From assembly GCA_963733395.1 (NCBI GenBank), contig CAVTCZ010000013.1, positions 248,001 to 312,000 of the forward strand: DNA of 64,000 nt. The letters are read 5' to 3'. A model generated the notes under the pieces. It made no database searches and had not been told where the DNA came from. It saw nothing but the letters and a program-made list of their open reading frames with translations. Position 1 is the stretch's first letter, and every line of letters begins with the position of its first letter. The DNA comes from JADKAV01 sp963733395 (GTDB taxonomy: Bacteria > Actinomycetota > Actinomycetes > S36-B12 > UBA10799). The translations under genes and the position numbers were made by a program. Of the stretch, positions 18,690-28,376 are shown in pieces.

Positions 18690-19937
18690 GCCACCTGGAC
18701 GTCAGCACGCTGCGCAAGGATTTCCCGATCCTTGAGCGCACCGTGCGCGGCGACCGGAGACTGGTCTACCTCGACTCCGGCGCCACGTCCCAGAAGCCGC
18801 GGGCGGTGCTTGACGCAGAGCGGGAGTTCTACGAGTTGCACAACGCCGCCGTGCACCGTGGCGCGCACCAGCTCGCTGAGGAGGCGACCGACGCCTATGA
18901 GCAGGCGAGGGCGACAGTGGCGGCTTTCGTGGGCGGTGCGCCCGGTGAGATCGTCTTCACCCGCAACGCCACCGAGGCGATCAACCTGGTTGCCTACGCC
19001 TTCACGAACGCCACGCTGGCCGGTGGGCCGCAGCCTTTCGTGTTGCGCCCCGGCGACGAGATCCTGATCTCGGAGATGGAGCACCACGCCAACCTCGTTC
19101 CGTGGCAGCAGGTCGCGCAGCGCACGGGTGCCACGTTGCGGTGGTTCGGGGTCACTGACGACGGCCGCCTGGACCTCGACGAGTCGTTGATCACCGACCG
19201 GACCCGGGTGCTGGCGATCACACACCAGTCCAATGTCCTCGGGACCATCAACCCCGTGGCGCGCATCGCGGAGCTGGCGCACGCGGTCGGGGCCATCGTG
19301 GTGGTGGACGCCTGCCAGTCCGTCCCGCACATGCCGCGTCGACGTGCATGCCCTCGGTGCGGACTTCATCGCCTTCAGCGGGCACAAGATGCTCGGGCCC
19401 ACGGGGGTGGGTTGTCTGTGGGGGCGGGCGGACCTGCTCGCACAGATGCCGCCCATGCTCACGGGGGGGTCGATGATCGAGCAGGTCTTCATGGACCACT
19501 CGACGTTCGCCGCCCCGCCGCAGCGCTTCGAGGCCGGGGTGCCGAACATCGCGCAGGCGGTGGGCTTGGGCGCGGCCTGTGACTACTTGACGGACGTCGG
19601 TCTCGAGGCGATCCATGAGCACGAGTTGCACCTGACCGGCCTGGCCCTCGAGGGGCTGTCCGCGCTACCCGGCATCCGGATCATCGGCCCGACCGACCTC
19701 GTGGATCGCGGGGCGGCCGTATCGTTCGTCGCCGATGACATCCACTCCCACGACCTCGGCCAGGTCCTCGACGACTCGGGGGTGGCCGTTCGGGTCGGCC
19801 ACCACTGCGCGTGGCCGTTGCACCGGCGGTTCGGGATCGCCGCGACCACCCGGGCGAGCTTCTACCTCTACAACGACGAGGACGACGTGGCGGCCCTGAT
19901 CGACGGGACCCGGCGAGCACTGGAGTTCTTCGGATGA
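18686..19937 (+). CDS. sufS: Cysteine desulfurase SufS, frameshifted
   Basis: PLP-dependent enzyme that takes sulfur from cysteine and passes it to SufU. The first two thirds include YLDSGATSQKP, EMEHHANLVPW and VVDACQSVPHMP; the frame changes near 19341 and resumes as VDVHALGADFIAFSGHKMLGP with the PLP lysine (SGHK), then the persulfide cysteine in VRVGHHCAWPLH. Only one extra base separates the two halves, and the gene is essential in relatives, so a sequencing error is the likely cause. ATGA overlaps join it to sufC and sufU. Confidence 0.93.
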
Positions 19938-20380
19938 ATCTGGAGACGCTGTACCAGGAGATCATCCTGGATCACTACCGGCGGCCGCGCGGAAAGGGCT
20001 TGCGCGAACCGTTCGCGGCGCAGGTGCACCACGTCAACCCGACCTGCGGGGATGAGGTCACGTTGCGCGTGAACCTCAGTGACGGCGTCGTGCAGGACAT
20101 CTCGTACGACGCCACGGGCTGCTCGATATCGCAGGCGTCGACCTCGGTGATGTACGAGCAGTTGGTGGGTCGGCCGCTGGACGAGGTCTGGCCGGTTCAC
20201 GAGGCTTTCGTGCAACTCATCGAGGGCCGCGGGAAGGTCGAACCGGACGAGGACGTTCTGGGGGACGGAATCGCCTTCGCGGGGGTCGCTTCGTACCCCG
20301 CGCGGGTCAAGTGCGCCCTGTTGGGCTGGATGGCCTTCAAGGACGCTGCGTTGCAGGCACTGGGAAAGGACTTCACATGA
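19934..20380 (+). CDS. sufU: Zinc-dependent sulfurtransferase SufU
   Basis: Accepts persulfide sulfur from SufS and hands it to SufB; IscU-like fold with bound zinc. In 148 residues the metal ligands are visible in NPTCGDEV, ATGCSISQAS and ARVKCALLGW. The insertion between the second and third Cys motifs (around VQLIEGRGKVEPDED) is typical of SufU rather than IscU. The ATG at 19934 overlaps the sufS stop. Confidence 0.95.
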   Translation: MNLETLYQEIILDHYRRPRGKGLREPFAAQVHHVNPTCGDEVTLRVNLSDGVVQDISYDATGCSISQASTSVMYEQLVGRPLDEVWPVHEAFVQLIEGRGKVEPDEDVLGDGIAFAGVASYPARVKCALLGWMAFKDAALQALGKDFT

Positions 20381-20688
20381 GTGTGACCGATGAGGAACTG
20401 ACCGAGCGGATGCGCGACGTCGTCGACCCCGAGCTGGGGATCAACGTCGTGGACCTCGGTCTGGTGTACGGGGTGCACGTCGATGACGACGAGATCGCCA
20501 CGATCGACATGACCCTGACCTCGGCGGCCTGCCCGCTGACCGACGAGATCGAGGATCAGACGCGGGTGGCGCTGTCCGATGTGGTCAAGGACTTCCGGAT
20601 CAACTGGGTCTGGATGCCGCCGTGGGGCCCGGACAAGATCACCGACGAGGGCCGCGAGATGCTGCGCGCGCTGGGCTTCAACGTCTGA
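20377..20688 (+). CDS. sufT: SufT-like DUF59 (MIP18) Fe-S maturation protein
   Basis: A 103-residue DUF59/MIP18 domain protein with the hallmark DPELGINVVDLGLVYGV and the Cys in TSAACPLTDEIEDQ. Such proteins help Fe-S cluster maturation or delivery and often close suf operons. The ATG at 20377 overlaps the sufU stop. After its stop comes a 192-bp spacer filled with short repeats. Confidence 0.92.
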   Translation: MSVTDEELTERMRDVVDPELGINVVDLGLVYGVHVDDDEIATIDMTLTSAACPLTDEIEDQTRVALSDVVKDFRINWVWMPPWGPDKITDEGREMLRALGFNV

Positions 20689-20705
20689 GGGGTGCGCCCG
20701 CGAGT

Positions 20706-20809
20706 GCACAGCGGTTAGTCCTATGTACAGCGGTTAGCGGCAGGCACCGACTTTCGGCTAACGGCTGTCCTTGGCGCTAACGCCGTGCGCTGGTGCTAAC
20801 GCGGTGCGC
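20706..20809. repeat. Cluster of five CTAACSSC-type short repeats, family D
   Basis: Five copies of a 13-14 bp motif lie between sufT and the ABC-F gene. Direct copies CTAACGCCGTGCGC (20777-20790) and CTAACGCGGTGCGC (20796-20809) and a weaker one at 20758-20770 face two inverted copies, GCACAGCGGTTAG (20706-20718) and GTACAGCGGTTAG (20725-20737). The opposed copies can pair into hairpins, so a terminator for the suf operon is possible. Confidence 0.65.
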
Positions 20810-20880
20810 CGGCGGAGAGCACAGAACGCCACGCCGGGCGGGTGGGTTGCCGTCCGGCGTGCAATGTCACAGTGGGTAGC

Positions 20881-22470
20881 GTGATCCAGGCCTCCGACGT
20901 CGAACTGCGTGCTGGGGCGCGGCTGCTGCTCTCGGGCGCCACCCTCCGCATCGGGCCGGGGGACCGGATCGGACTCGTGGGTCGCAACGGTGCCGGGAAG
21001 ACCACGCTGATGAAGGTGATGGCCGGACTCGCGCAACCGGCCGCGGGTCAGGTGACCCGTGGCGAGGTGGGCTATCTGCCGCAGGACCCCGGCGCCGCCG
21101 ACGGCGAGCAAACGGCGCTGGCCCGGATCATGAGCGCCCGTGGTCTCGACGAGGCGGTGTCGCGCATGCAGCGACAGGCCGTGCGCATGGAGGATCCGGA
21201 ACTGCGCGAACAGGCCATGCGCCGCTACACGAGTGCGGAGGCGGAGTTCCTGGCCCAAGGAGGGTACGCGGCGGAGGCCGAAGCCCTTGCCGTCGCCGAC
21301 GGGCTGGGCCTGACCCAGGAGCAACTCGCCAGACCGCTGCGCACGTTGTCCGGCGGCCAGCGGCGTCGCGTCGAACTCGCGCGGATCCTGTTCGGCGGCG
21401 GGGGAGTGCTGCTGCTCGACGAACCGACGAACCACCTCGACGCGGACTCGATCGCGTGGTTGCGCGGATTCCTGCGGACCTACCACGGTGGCGTCGTGGT
21501 CATCTCCCACGACGTGGACCTGCTGCGCGACGTGGTCAACCGGGTGGCCCACCTCGACGCCGTGCGCTGCACCCTCGACGTCTACAACCTGGGCTGGGAT
21601 GCCTACCAGCAGCAGATCGAGGTCGATGCGCGCCGGCGGCGCCGGGAGCAGGCCAACGCCTCGAAACAGGCCGAAGCGCTGCGCACCCAGGCTGAGCGGA
21701 TGCGGGCCAAGGCGACGAAGGCCCGGCAGGCGCAGACCATGCTGCGCCGGGCCGATGCCCTCGTCGCGGCGGCGGAGCCCGAGCGCCGTTCCGAGAAGAC
21801 CGCCGCTCTGCGATTCCCGACGCCGTTGCCCTGTGGTCGGGTGCCACTGTCGGCCGACGGCCTGTCCAAGTCCTACGGCTCGCAGGAGATCTTCATGGAT
21901 GTGGATCTGGCCGTGGACCGCGGCGCCCGGGTGGTCGTCCTGGGCCTCAACGGCGCCGGCAAGACCACACTGCTGCGCATGCTGGCCGGGGAACTGGGCC
22001 CCGACACCGGGCAGGTCGTGCCGGGACATGGCTTGGTGACCGGCTACTACGCCCAGGAACACGAGACCCTCGACCGGGAACACACGGTGCTGGACAACCT
22101 GCTGCAGCAGGCGCCCCACCTCAGCGACACGGAGGCGCGCTCAGTGCTCGGGCGGTTCCTGTTCGGCGGCGATGCGGCGTTCCAGCCGGCGGGAACCCTC
22201 AGTGGCGGCGAGAAGACCCGGCTCGCGCTGGCCTGCCTGGTGGTGTCGGGGGCCAATGTGCTGCTGCTGGACGAGCCCACGAACAACCTCGACCCTGCCT
22301 CCCGGGCCGAGATCCTGTCGGCGCTGCGGGAGTACGAGGGTGCGGTGGTCTTGGTCACGCACGATCCCGGGGCGGTGGTGGCGCTGGCCCCGGAGCGGGT
22401 GCTGCTGCTGCCGGACGGGGCCGAGGACATCTGGAGCGAGGACTACTTGGACCTCGTATCCCTTGCCTAA
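20881..22470 (+). CDS. ABC-F family ATPase (EttA/Uup/ribosome-protection type)
   Basis: A 529-residue soluble protein with two ABC domains and no TM segment. Domain 1 has Walker A GRNGAGKTT, signature LSGGQRRRVELA and LLLDEPTNHLD; domain 2 has LNGAGKTT, LSGGEKTRLALA and LLLDEPTNNLD. The linker between them is rich in Arg, Gln and Ala (RRRREQANASKQAEAL), the P-site tRNA interaction motif region. ABC-F proteins act on the ribosome in translation or antibiotic protection. GTG 20881 is preferred over an ATG 39 bp upstream, since upstream residues are not family-like. Confidence 0.92.
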   Translation: MIQASDVELRAGARLLLSGATLRIGPGDRIGLVGRNGAGKTTLMKVMAGLAQPAAGQVTRGEVGYLPQDPGAADGEQTALARIMSARGLDEAVSRMQRQAVRMEDPELREQAMRRYTSAEAEFLAQGGYAAEAEALAVADGLGLTQEQLARPLRTLSGGQRRRVELARILFGGGGVLLLDEPTNHLDADSIAWLRGFLRTYHGGVVVISHDVDLLRDVVNRVAHLDAVRCTLDVYNLGWDAYQQQIEVDARRRRREQANASKQAEALRTQAERMRAKATKARQAQTMLRRADALVAAAEPERRSEKTAALRFPTPLPCGRVPLSADGLSKSYGSQEIFMDVDLAVDRGARVVVLGLNGAGKTTLLRMLAGELGPDTGQVVPGHGLVTGYYAQEHETLDREHTVLDNLLQQAPHLSDTEARSVLGRFLFGGDAAFQPAGTLSGGEKTRLALACLVVSGANVLLLDEPTNNLDPASRAEILSALREYEGAVVLVTHDPGAVVALAPERVLLLPDGAEDIWSEDYLDLVSLA

Positions 22471-22525
22471 CGGAGTCGGGGGGTAGCGTAAGTTGGAACT
22501 AGACGAGCGCGGAAGGGACCGTTCC

Positions 22526-22738
22526 ATGACTGATCTGAAGAAGGGCCGGCGCATCACCGGCGCGGAGCGTGAAGCCCTCACCACCGAGATCAAGAGCCGC
22601 TACGACAACGGCGCCAGCATCCGGGAACTCGCGGCCGACACGGGTCGGTCCTACGGCTTCATCCACCGGCTGCTGGTGGAGTCCGAGGCCACACTGCGCG
22701 GCCGCGGCGGACCCACGAGGTCCAGCGCCAAGAAGTGA
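22526..22738 (+). CDS. Small helix-turn-helix protein, Gbn/SCO1839-like
   Basis: A 70-residue basic protein. Its central part, NGASIRELAADTGRSYGFIHRLL, is a HTH, followed by a conserved-looking tail ATLRGRGGPTR. It closely recalls, from memory, the small actinobacterial nucleoid-associated HTH protein described in Streptomyces as Gbn. The ATG at 22526 has the ribosome site GGAAGGGA. It stands alone between the ABC-F gene and an ABC exporter. DNA binding is a sound inference; the exact role is not shown here. Confidence 0.8.
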   Translation: MTDLKKGRRITGAEREALTTEIKSRYDNGASIRELAADTGRSYGFIHRLLVESEATLRGRGGPTRSSAKK

Positions 22739-22859
22739 CCCCCGACAGGTCCGTGCCCCCCGACGGAGGCGCGGGCCTGGTTCGTTTGCGGGAATCTTTG
22801 GTGTACCGCGCTGGTTGACCCCTCCGGGGTGGCACGCAGCCGCCGGGTTTGGGGACGGT

Positions 22860-24728
22860 ATGTCGATGATGAGAACGCACATGGCGATGCGTTCGTTCTC
22901 CCGCGACGACAGCGTGGTCGAACACAAGCTGGCGCCGGGAACCGTGCGGCGCATCCTCGGCTACGCCCGCAACTACCGGAGGCTGATCTGGGGCTTCCTG
23001 GTGCTGCTGGTCGTGGATTCGCTGCTCGTGGTCGCACAGCCCCTGCTGTTCCGCCGGATCATCGACGAGGGCATCACCCCCGGCAACGCCGCGGTCGTGA
23101 CCGTGAGCGCGCTGCTGGTCGCCCTGCTGGCCGTGGTGAACGCGCTGGTGGGGCTGGTGAGCCGCTGGCAGTCCGCCCGGATCGGCGAGGGGCTGATCTA
23201 CGACCTGCGTACGGAGGTCTACGCGCACGTACAGCGGCAGCCGATCGCGTTCTTCACCCGCACGCAGACCGGCGCTCTGGTTTCTCGGCTCAACAACGAT
23301 GTGATCGGGGCGCAGCAGGCGTTCACGTCGACGCTGTCGGGGGTTCTGGGCAACGTCATCAGCCTGGTGATCGTCCTGATCACGATGTTCGCACTGTCGT
23401 GGCAGATCACCCTGGCATCGCTGGTGCTGGTGCCGCTGTTCATCCTGCCCGCCCGATGGATGGGGCGGCGCCTGGCTGGTCTGACCCGGCAGCAGATGCA
23501 GATGAACTCCGACATGAGCACCCAGATGACCGAACGGTTCAACGTCGGTGGCGCTCTGCTGACCAAACTGTTCGGCCGGCCGGCGGCCGAGGATGCGGAG
23601 TTCGGGGGCAGAGCCGGGCGGGTGCGTGACATCGGCGTGCAGATCGCGATGGCCAACCGCTACTTCTTCACCGCCCTGACGCTGGTCGCGGCCCTGGCCA
23701 CTGCGCTGGTGTACGGCCTCGGCGGCAACCTGGTCATCACCGGCGCGCTGTCTTTGGGGACGCTGCTGGCCCTCACCGGTCTGCTGGCTCAGCTGTACGG
23801 TCCGCTGACCGCATTGAGCAACGTGCGGGTGGATGTCATGACCGCCCTGGTGAGCTTCGAGCGGGTCTTCGAGGTCCTCGACCTGCCGCCGTTGATCCAG
23901 GAGCGGCCGGACCCGGTGGCCCTGCCGAAGCGGCCGGTCAGCGTGGCGTTCCGCGATGTGGACTTCCACTACCCGTCACCGGCCGAGGTGTCACTTGCCT
24001 CGCTGGAGGCGGTCGCGGTGGAGGAGGTGCGTCCCAGCGACCAGATCCTGTTCGGCGTCGACTTCGAGATTCCCGCAGGCGGGCTGGTCGCCCTGGTGGG
24101 ACCCAGCGGGGCGGGTAAGACCACGATCACGCAACTGGTGGCCCGGCTCTACGACGTGGACTCCGGTGCGGTGGCCTTGGATGGCGTGGATGTCCGAGAC
24201 GTCAGCCTGGATTCCCTGCGCGAGACGGTGGGCTACGTCACCCAGGACGCACACATGTTCCACGACACGGTGGGCGCGAACCTGCGGTATGCCGCCCCCG
24301 ATGCCACCGACGAGCAGATCTGGGCCGCCTGCGAGGATGCCCAGATCGCCGACCTGCTGCGCAGCCTTCCCGACGGCTTGGACACGGTCGTGGGGGACCG
24401 CGGCTACCGGCTCTCCGGCGGGGAGAAGCAGCGGCTGGCGATCGCCAGGCTCCTGCTCAAGCGGCCCGGGGTGGTGGTGTTGGACGAGGCCACCGCACAC
24501 CTGGACAGTGAGAACGAGCGGGCCGTGCAGCGGGCGCTGTCGGCCGCGCTCGAGGGGCGGACGTCGTTGGTCATCGCACACAGGCTGTCCACGGTCCGCG
24601 ATGCCGACCTGATCCTCGTGGTCGAGAACGGCCGGATCGCCGAACGCGGCCGGCACGACGACTTGCTCGCCGCGGGCGGGCTGTACGCCCGGCACTACGA
24701 GCAGTTCAGCCTCACAGCCTCACAGTGA
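22860..24728 (+). CDS. ABC exporter with fused membrane and ATPase domains (MsbA/MDR type)
   Basis: A 622-residue half-transporter that would act as a homodimer in the cytoplasmic membrane. Six TM helices occupy about residues 35-330, with the EAA-like coupling region RQPIAFFTRTQTGALVSRLNNDV. The nucleotide domain has Walker A GPSGAGKTT, Q-loop YVTQDAHMF, signature LSGGEKQR, Walker B VVVLDEATAHLDSE and H-loop AHRLSTV. A roughly 35-residue insertion precedes the Walker A region. Start ATG 22860; ATGs a few codons on are alternatives. The stop overlaps the convergent SDR gene by 9 bp. Substrate unknown. Confidence 0.93.
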   Translation: MSMMRTHMAMRSFSRDDSVVEHKLAPGTVRRILGYARNYRRLIWGFLVLLVVDSLLVVAQPLLFRRIIDEGITPGNAAVVTVSALLVALLAVVNALVGLVSRWQSARIGEGLIYDLRTEVYAHVQRQPIAFFTRTQTGALVSRLNNDVIGAQQAFTSTLSGVLGNVISLVIVLITMFALSWQITLASLVLVPLFILPARWMGRRLAGLTRQQMQMNSDMSTQMTERFNVGGALLTKLFGRPAAEDAEFGGRAGRVRDIGVQIAMANRYFFTALTLVAALATALVYGLGGNLVITGALSLGTLLALTGLLAQLYGPLTALSNVRVDVMTALVSFERVFEVLDLPPLIQERPDPVALPKRPVSVAFRDVDFHYPSPAEVSLASLEAVAVEEVRPSDQILFGVDFEIPAGGLVALVGPSGAGKTTITQLVARLYDVDSGAVALDGVDVRDVSLDSLRETVGYVTQDAHMFHDTVGANLRYAAPDATDEQIWAACEDAQIADLLRSLPDGLDTVVGDRGYRLSGGEKQRLAIARLLLKRPGVVVLDEATAHLDSENERAVQRALSAALEGRTSLVIAHRLSTVRDADLILVVENGRIAERGRHDDLLAAGGLYARHYEQFSLTASQ

Positions 24729-25499
24729 CCGCAGCGCGCCACCATCGATCGTGAGCAGCGATCCATTGACGTAGGACGCGGCTGGCGAGAGCAGGAAGGC
24801 GGCCAGCCGGCCGAACTCCTCGGGTTCGCCGTAGCGCCGCAGCGGGATGGTCGCCTCCCGCCGGCGGCGGACCGATTCCGGGTTGCCCTGCCGGGCGTCC
24901 TGGGCGAAGACGTTGTCGGTGGCGATGCGCCCGGGCAGGATGCCGTTGACCCGGATCCCCTGGGGCCCGAGTTCATCGGCGAATTCCTTGACCATCATGG
25001 CCAATCCGGGCCGCAGGCCGTTCGAGAGCGTCAGCCCCGGGATGGGTGATCTGGCCGAGGTTGACAGGACGAAGGCGATGCTGCACCCGGTACCGGGCGG
25101 CTGTTGGCCGGCGGTGGCTGCGTAGGCGGTGGCGCGGGCGATGCGCATGCCACCCAGGAACACGGTCTCGAATGCCTGCCGCCAGGCCGCCTCGGAGGCG
25201 GTCATGGGTGTCCCCGGGGTCGGGCTGCCGGCACTGATGAGTGCGCCGTCGAGTCGCCCGAATCGGGCCAAGGCCGCGGCGGTGGCTATCTCCGAGGTCG
25301 TTTCCGCGCCCAGATCTGCGGCGATGCCCACCGCCCGATCGGGGCCCAGACTGGTCACCGCTGCATCCAGCGTGGCCTGATCCCGGGCGACGATCACAAC
25401 GTTGGCGCCCTCGGCTACCAGCGCTTGAGCCGCGGCGAACCCCAGACCCCGCGAGGCGCCCGTGATGACCAGGCACCGACCCTTCAGTCCAAGATCCAT
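24720..25499 (-). CDS. SDR family protein with altered catalytic tetrad
   Basis: A 259-residue Rossmann protein. The cofactor motif TGASRGLG (13-20) and the ISAG segment replacing NNAG (88-91) are present, and the C-terminal VNGSLLTIDGG is typical of classical SDRs. At the YxxxK position the alignment gives SNGLR (159-163), so both catalytic Tyr and Lys appear replaced, while a Ser (146) remains. It may be a non-catalytic or mechanistically divergent SDR. ATG 25499 is chosen over a longer frame because the Rossmann motif then lies at the usual place. It converges with the ABC exporter. Confidence 0.88.
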   Translation of the reverse strand: MDLGLKGRCLVITGASRGLGFAAAQALVAEGANVVIVARDQATLDAAVTSLGPDRAVGIAADLGAETTSEIATAAALARFGRLDGALISAGSPTPGTPMTASEAAWRQAFETVFLGGMRIARATAYAATAGQQPPGTGCSIAFVLSTSARSPIPGLTLSNGLRPGLAMMVKEFADELGPQGIRVNGILPGRIATDNVFAQDARQGNPESVRRRREATIPLRRYGEPEEFGRLAAFLLSPAASYVNGSLLTIDGGALRSL

Positions 25500-25513
25500 G
25501 ACCCCATGCTGCC

Positions 25514-26263
25514 TCAGGTCGAGCCGGTTAGGGCACCTTGCGCCGTCCGCGATTCCTTGACCTCTCGCCGAAGCAGGATCACGAAGCCGATCGGAAGCAT
25601 GATGCAGAAGATCAACCATTGCCCCGCGTAGCCCAAATGGGGCCCGAGGCCGGGACCGTCCACCGGGACCGGTTCCACGGTGTCAGCCGGCTGGGAGGAC
25701 ACCGCCTGCAGATACGCGAGGTAGCAGGTGGGCTCCGGGCACAGCGCGGCGGTGTTCAGCGATGTGGCCTCGCCGTTGCTGAGCACCCCGGGACCGCGTT
25801 TGGGTTCCGATGGCTGCAGAGCGCCGGTGACCGTCACCTCGCCGGCCGGTGGTGCCGGGGCCACCGCCTGCTCGGAGTTGCCGCGGGTGGCCGCCATCCA
25901 GCCACGCAGGACGAGCACGGTGCTGCCATCCGGACTGCGCAGGGGACTGACGACCCACAGGCCCGGCGCGTCATCCAGTGAGCGGTTGCGGATGAGTACC
26001 GACTGGCTGTCATAGACCCCTGTGGCTGTGACGGAGACATAGCGCTGGTCGGCGGCCGGTTCCTGCCCGGGAGCCAAGACCGATGCCAGCGGGATGGGCG
26101 GCTGCGTCTGGGCCACCGCCAGTTGCTGCTCCTCCGCCGAGCGCCGCTCATGCCGGTCGTACTGCCAGTTGGCCGCAACCACGCACAGTCCCATGACGAA
26201 GGGCAGCGCGACGAGCATTGCCAGCCATTTGGGCTGCCGTAGCACGGCAAGGGTGTCGGACAC
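25514..26263 (-). CDS. SURF1 family cytochrome oxidase assembly protein
   Basis: A roughly 249-residue membrane protein with an N-terminal TM helix (WLAMLVALPFVMGLCVVAANWQ) and a C-terminal one (WLIFCIMLPIGFVILLRR) flanking an extracytoplasmic domain. The SURF1 signatures are W-Q-Y-DRHERR just after TM1, LVLRGWM in the middle and HLGYAGQW before TM2. SURF1 aids heme insertion into cytochrome c oxidase, in line with ctaA and ctaB in the window. GTG 26263 is chosen; a TTG at 26269 overlapping the dodecin stop is an alternative. Confidence 0.88.
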   Translation of the reverse strand: MSDTLAVLRQPKWLAMLVALPFVMGLCVVAANWQYDRHERRSAEEQQLAVAQTQPPIPLASVLAPGQEPAADQRYVSVTATGVYDSQSVLIRNRSLDDAPGLWVVSPLRSPDGSTVLVLRGWMAATRGNSEQAVAPAPPAGEVTVTGALQPSEPKRGPGVLSNGEATSLNTAALCPEPTCYLAYLQAVSSQPADTVEPVPVDGPGLGPHLGYAGQWLIFCIMLPIGFVILLRREVKESRTAQGALTGST

Positions 26264-26269
26264 CGGCAA

Positions 26270-26482
26270 CTACTCGTCCTCGAGGCGGAAACCGATCTTC
26301 AAGGTCACCTGGTAGTGGTTCACCCCACCGTCGCGGATGTAGCCGCGAATGTCCGTCACCTCGAACCAATCGATGTGGCGCAACGTCTGACCCGCGCGCT
26401 CGATCCCGTTCCGGATGGCCTGGTCGACACTGTCGGGGGAGGTGCCGACGATCTCGGTGAGCCGGTAGGTCCTGTTGCTCAT
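26270..26482 (-). CDS. Dodecin, flavin-binding storage protein
   Basis: A 70-residue protein of the dodecin family, which forms a hollow dodecamer binding flavin (and sometimes CoA). It begins MSNRTYRLTEIVGTSPDS and has the conserved WFEVTDIRGYI region, with the Trp that stacks on flavin, followed by NHYQVTLKIGFRLE. The start at 26482 follows the ribosome site AAGGGAA. Its stop abuts the SURF1 gene, so both may be on one transcript. Confidence 0.93.
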   Translation of the reverse strand: MSNRTYRLTEIVGTSPDSVDQAIRNGIERAGQTLRHIDWFEVTDIRGYIRDGGVNHYQVTLKIGFRLEDE

Positions 26483-26501
26483 GTGGTTCCCTTCCATGGG
26501 G

Positions 26502-28326
26502 TCACTCCAGACCCCGCAGCTCGTCGGTGAGGTCTACGCTCCCACCGTAAGGCAGGTCGCTGGGGACAACCTTGCCCACCTGCGTCCCGGTGATGCACAG
26601 GGCGGCGTCGGCCGAGGCCACCGTCACGCTGGACTCGCCGCCTTCAGCCCGCACGAAGACCGAGTGTTGCCCTGCCAGGACCTCCGCGGTCACCGGTTTG
26701 CCGGCGCCGATCGCCACGGAGATGAAACCCGGCCCGGAGGCTCGGTAGTCGAGTGCCACCGTGTGTATCCAAGGGATGAGGGCGTGTTCCAGCGGGATGG
26801 TGACGGTTTCACCGGCTTGCGCCTCGTAGCAGTCCGCCACCGGCGGCAGCGATGCCGCGCCATCGATGCCGGCGGGCACCAGCTTCCCCCGGTTGTCCAC
26901 GATCTGCAGTCGGTCCGTGCTGGTGGCGAAGCCCGGCTGTTGTGCCAGCGGCGCGAGGAACCAGCTGGCCTGGTTGTACGGATGGGTGACCGGCAGCAGG
27001 ATGAAGTCGGGCACGTCCTGATCGAGCAGGGGCGTCTGTGGGTCCGCGGCGGCCAGATCGTGACGGGCGTTGCCGACCCAGGACTGCGCCGGGTTCTTCG
27101 ACCAGATGGCGGCGTAGGACAACGACGAGATCAGCGTGAGGAATCCGGCGACTGCGGCCATGGCGACCACCGGCCAGCGCATGCGATCCTCGCCGAGGCG
27201 TCCCCGGTGGGTCGCGACGGTTGCGCCGATGGCGATGCTCACCGGGATCATGGTGGTCGCCACGTAGCGGCCCGCCTGGACGACTGCCGGGTCCCCGGCG
27301 GGACCGAGCCGGCCGACCGCGAAGGTTGCGAGGTCGGCCACGAGGTACAGCGCCGCAACGATCCAGGCCTTGCGAGCCGCGCCCGGGCGACGCACCCCTG
27401 CCAGCACCAGGGCGGTGGCGACGACGACGCCGAAGGCGATGACCCAGGGGGGCGGGTCGGCGAACGACGCGCTGAAGTCGACCGGCGTCCACCGGACCGG
27501 ACCGCCGACGAGGCCGGGGGCGATGGTGTTGAACACCGCCCGGGACGCCAGTTCCAGCACCTGTCCGGGGCCGGTCGGAACATTCGTGCGCCCCTGCGCC
27601 ACCTGGCCGAAAGCCAGCAGATAGGCCCCGAGCAGCACCGCCCACCCCGTCCAGAGCCGCCAGTACTGCGTCACGGCCGCACGCAGCGACGGCCAGAAGC
27701 CCGGCGCCGGTGCGACCAGCACCGTTACCAGCAGTAACCAGCCGGGGATCAGCAGGCTCTTCTCGAAGAACGCCAGCGCCACCACCACCAGGGCGAAGGT
27801 GGTGATCAAGGCGGCCCTCGAGCCCGTGCGCAGGTAGCGCACATGCGTCACTGTCGCGAACAGCGCGCAGGTCATCAGCGGCACCAGCGAAAGCGCCGCC
27901 GACCACCAGGTGAGCCCCGGCAGCATGATCGGGCTCAGGAGGAACACGGCAAGGGCCACGACCGTCTGCGGCCCGCGGCCCAGCAGTGTGGTGAACGCCC
28001 ACACGGCAGCGACGACGAACGCCAGTTCTGCCAGCAGCATGGTGCCCGCGACCAGGGCGTAGTTCAGCCCCGAGATCTCCTGGATGAGCCAGACCGCGGC
28101 ATACGTGGCCGGCATGACGTGGCCATCGTGGTTGTTCAGCAGCAGGTCGGAGCTCAGGCCCAGCCGGGCCGCCTGTCCCTGGAGGATGAAATCGTCCCAG
28201 TAGAGCCAGCCGCCGACCATCACGATGCCCCACAACAGCAAGTGGGTGGCGGCCACGATCGTCACTGCGGGGCGGAACACCCGGGAGGCCTCGGACAGCT
28301 GCCGGCCGGTCCAGCGTGGCGGTCAT
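26502..28326 (-). CDS. GT-C-like polytopic membrane protein, probable frameshift near the start
   Basis: About 600 residues with 10-11 TM helices and a C-terminal extracytoplasmic beta-rich region of about 190 residues (from LDQDVPDFILLPVTHPYN). The first loop carries YWDDFILQGQAARLG, an Asp-Asp pair placed like the catalytic DD/DE of GT-C glycosyltransferases that use lipid-linked sugars. No closer family is recognised. The main frame could start at GTG 28280, but an ATG at 28326 opens MTATLDRPA and joins QLSEASRVFRPAVTI after one shifted base near 28300, so the longer gene is preferred. The dodecin gene follows closely. Confidence 0.7.
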
Positions 28327-28376
28327 CGTGCACCCGGCCGTTGGCGGGTGTGCCCGGGCAGGTCTACCGTTGAGGA

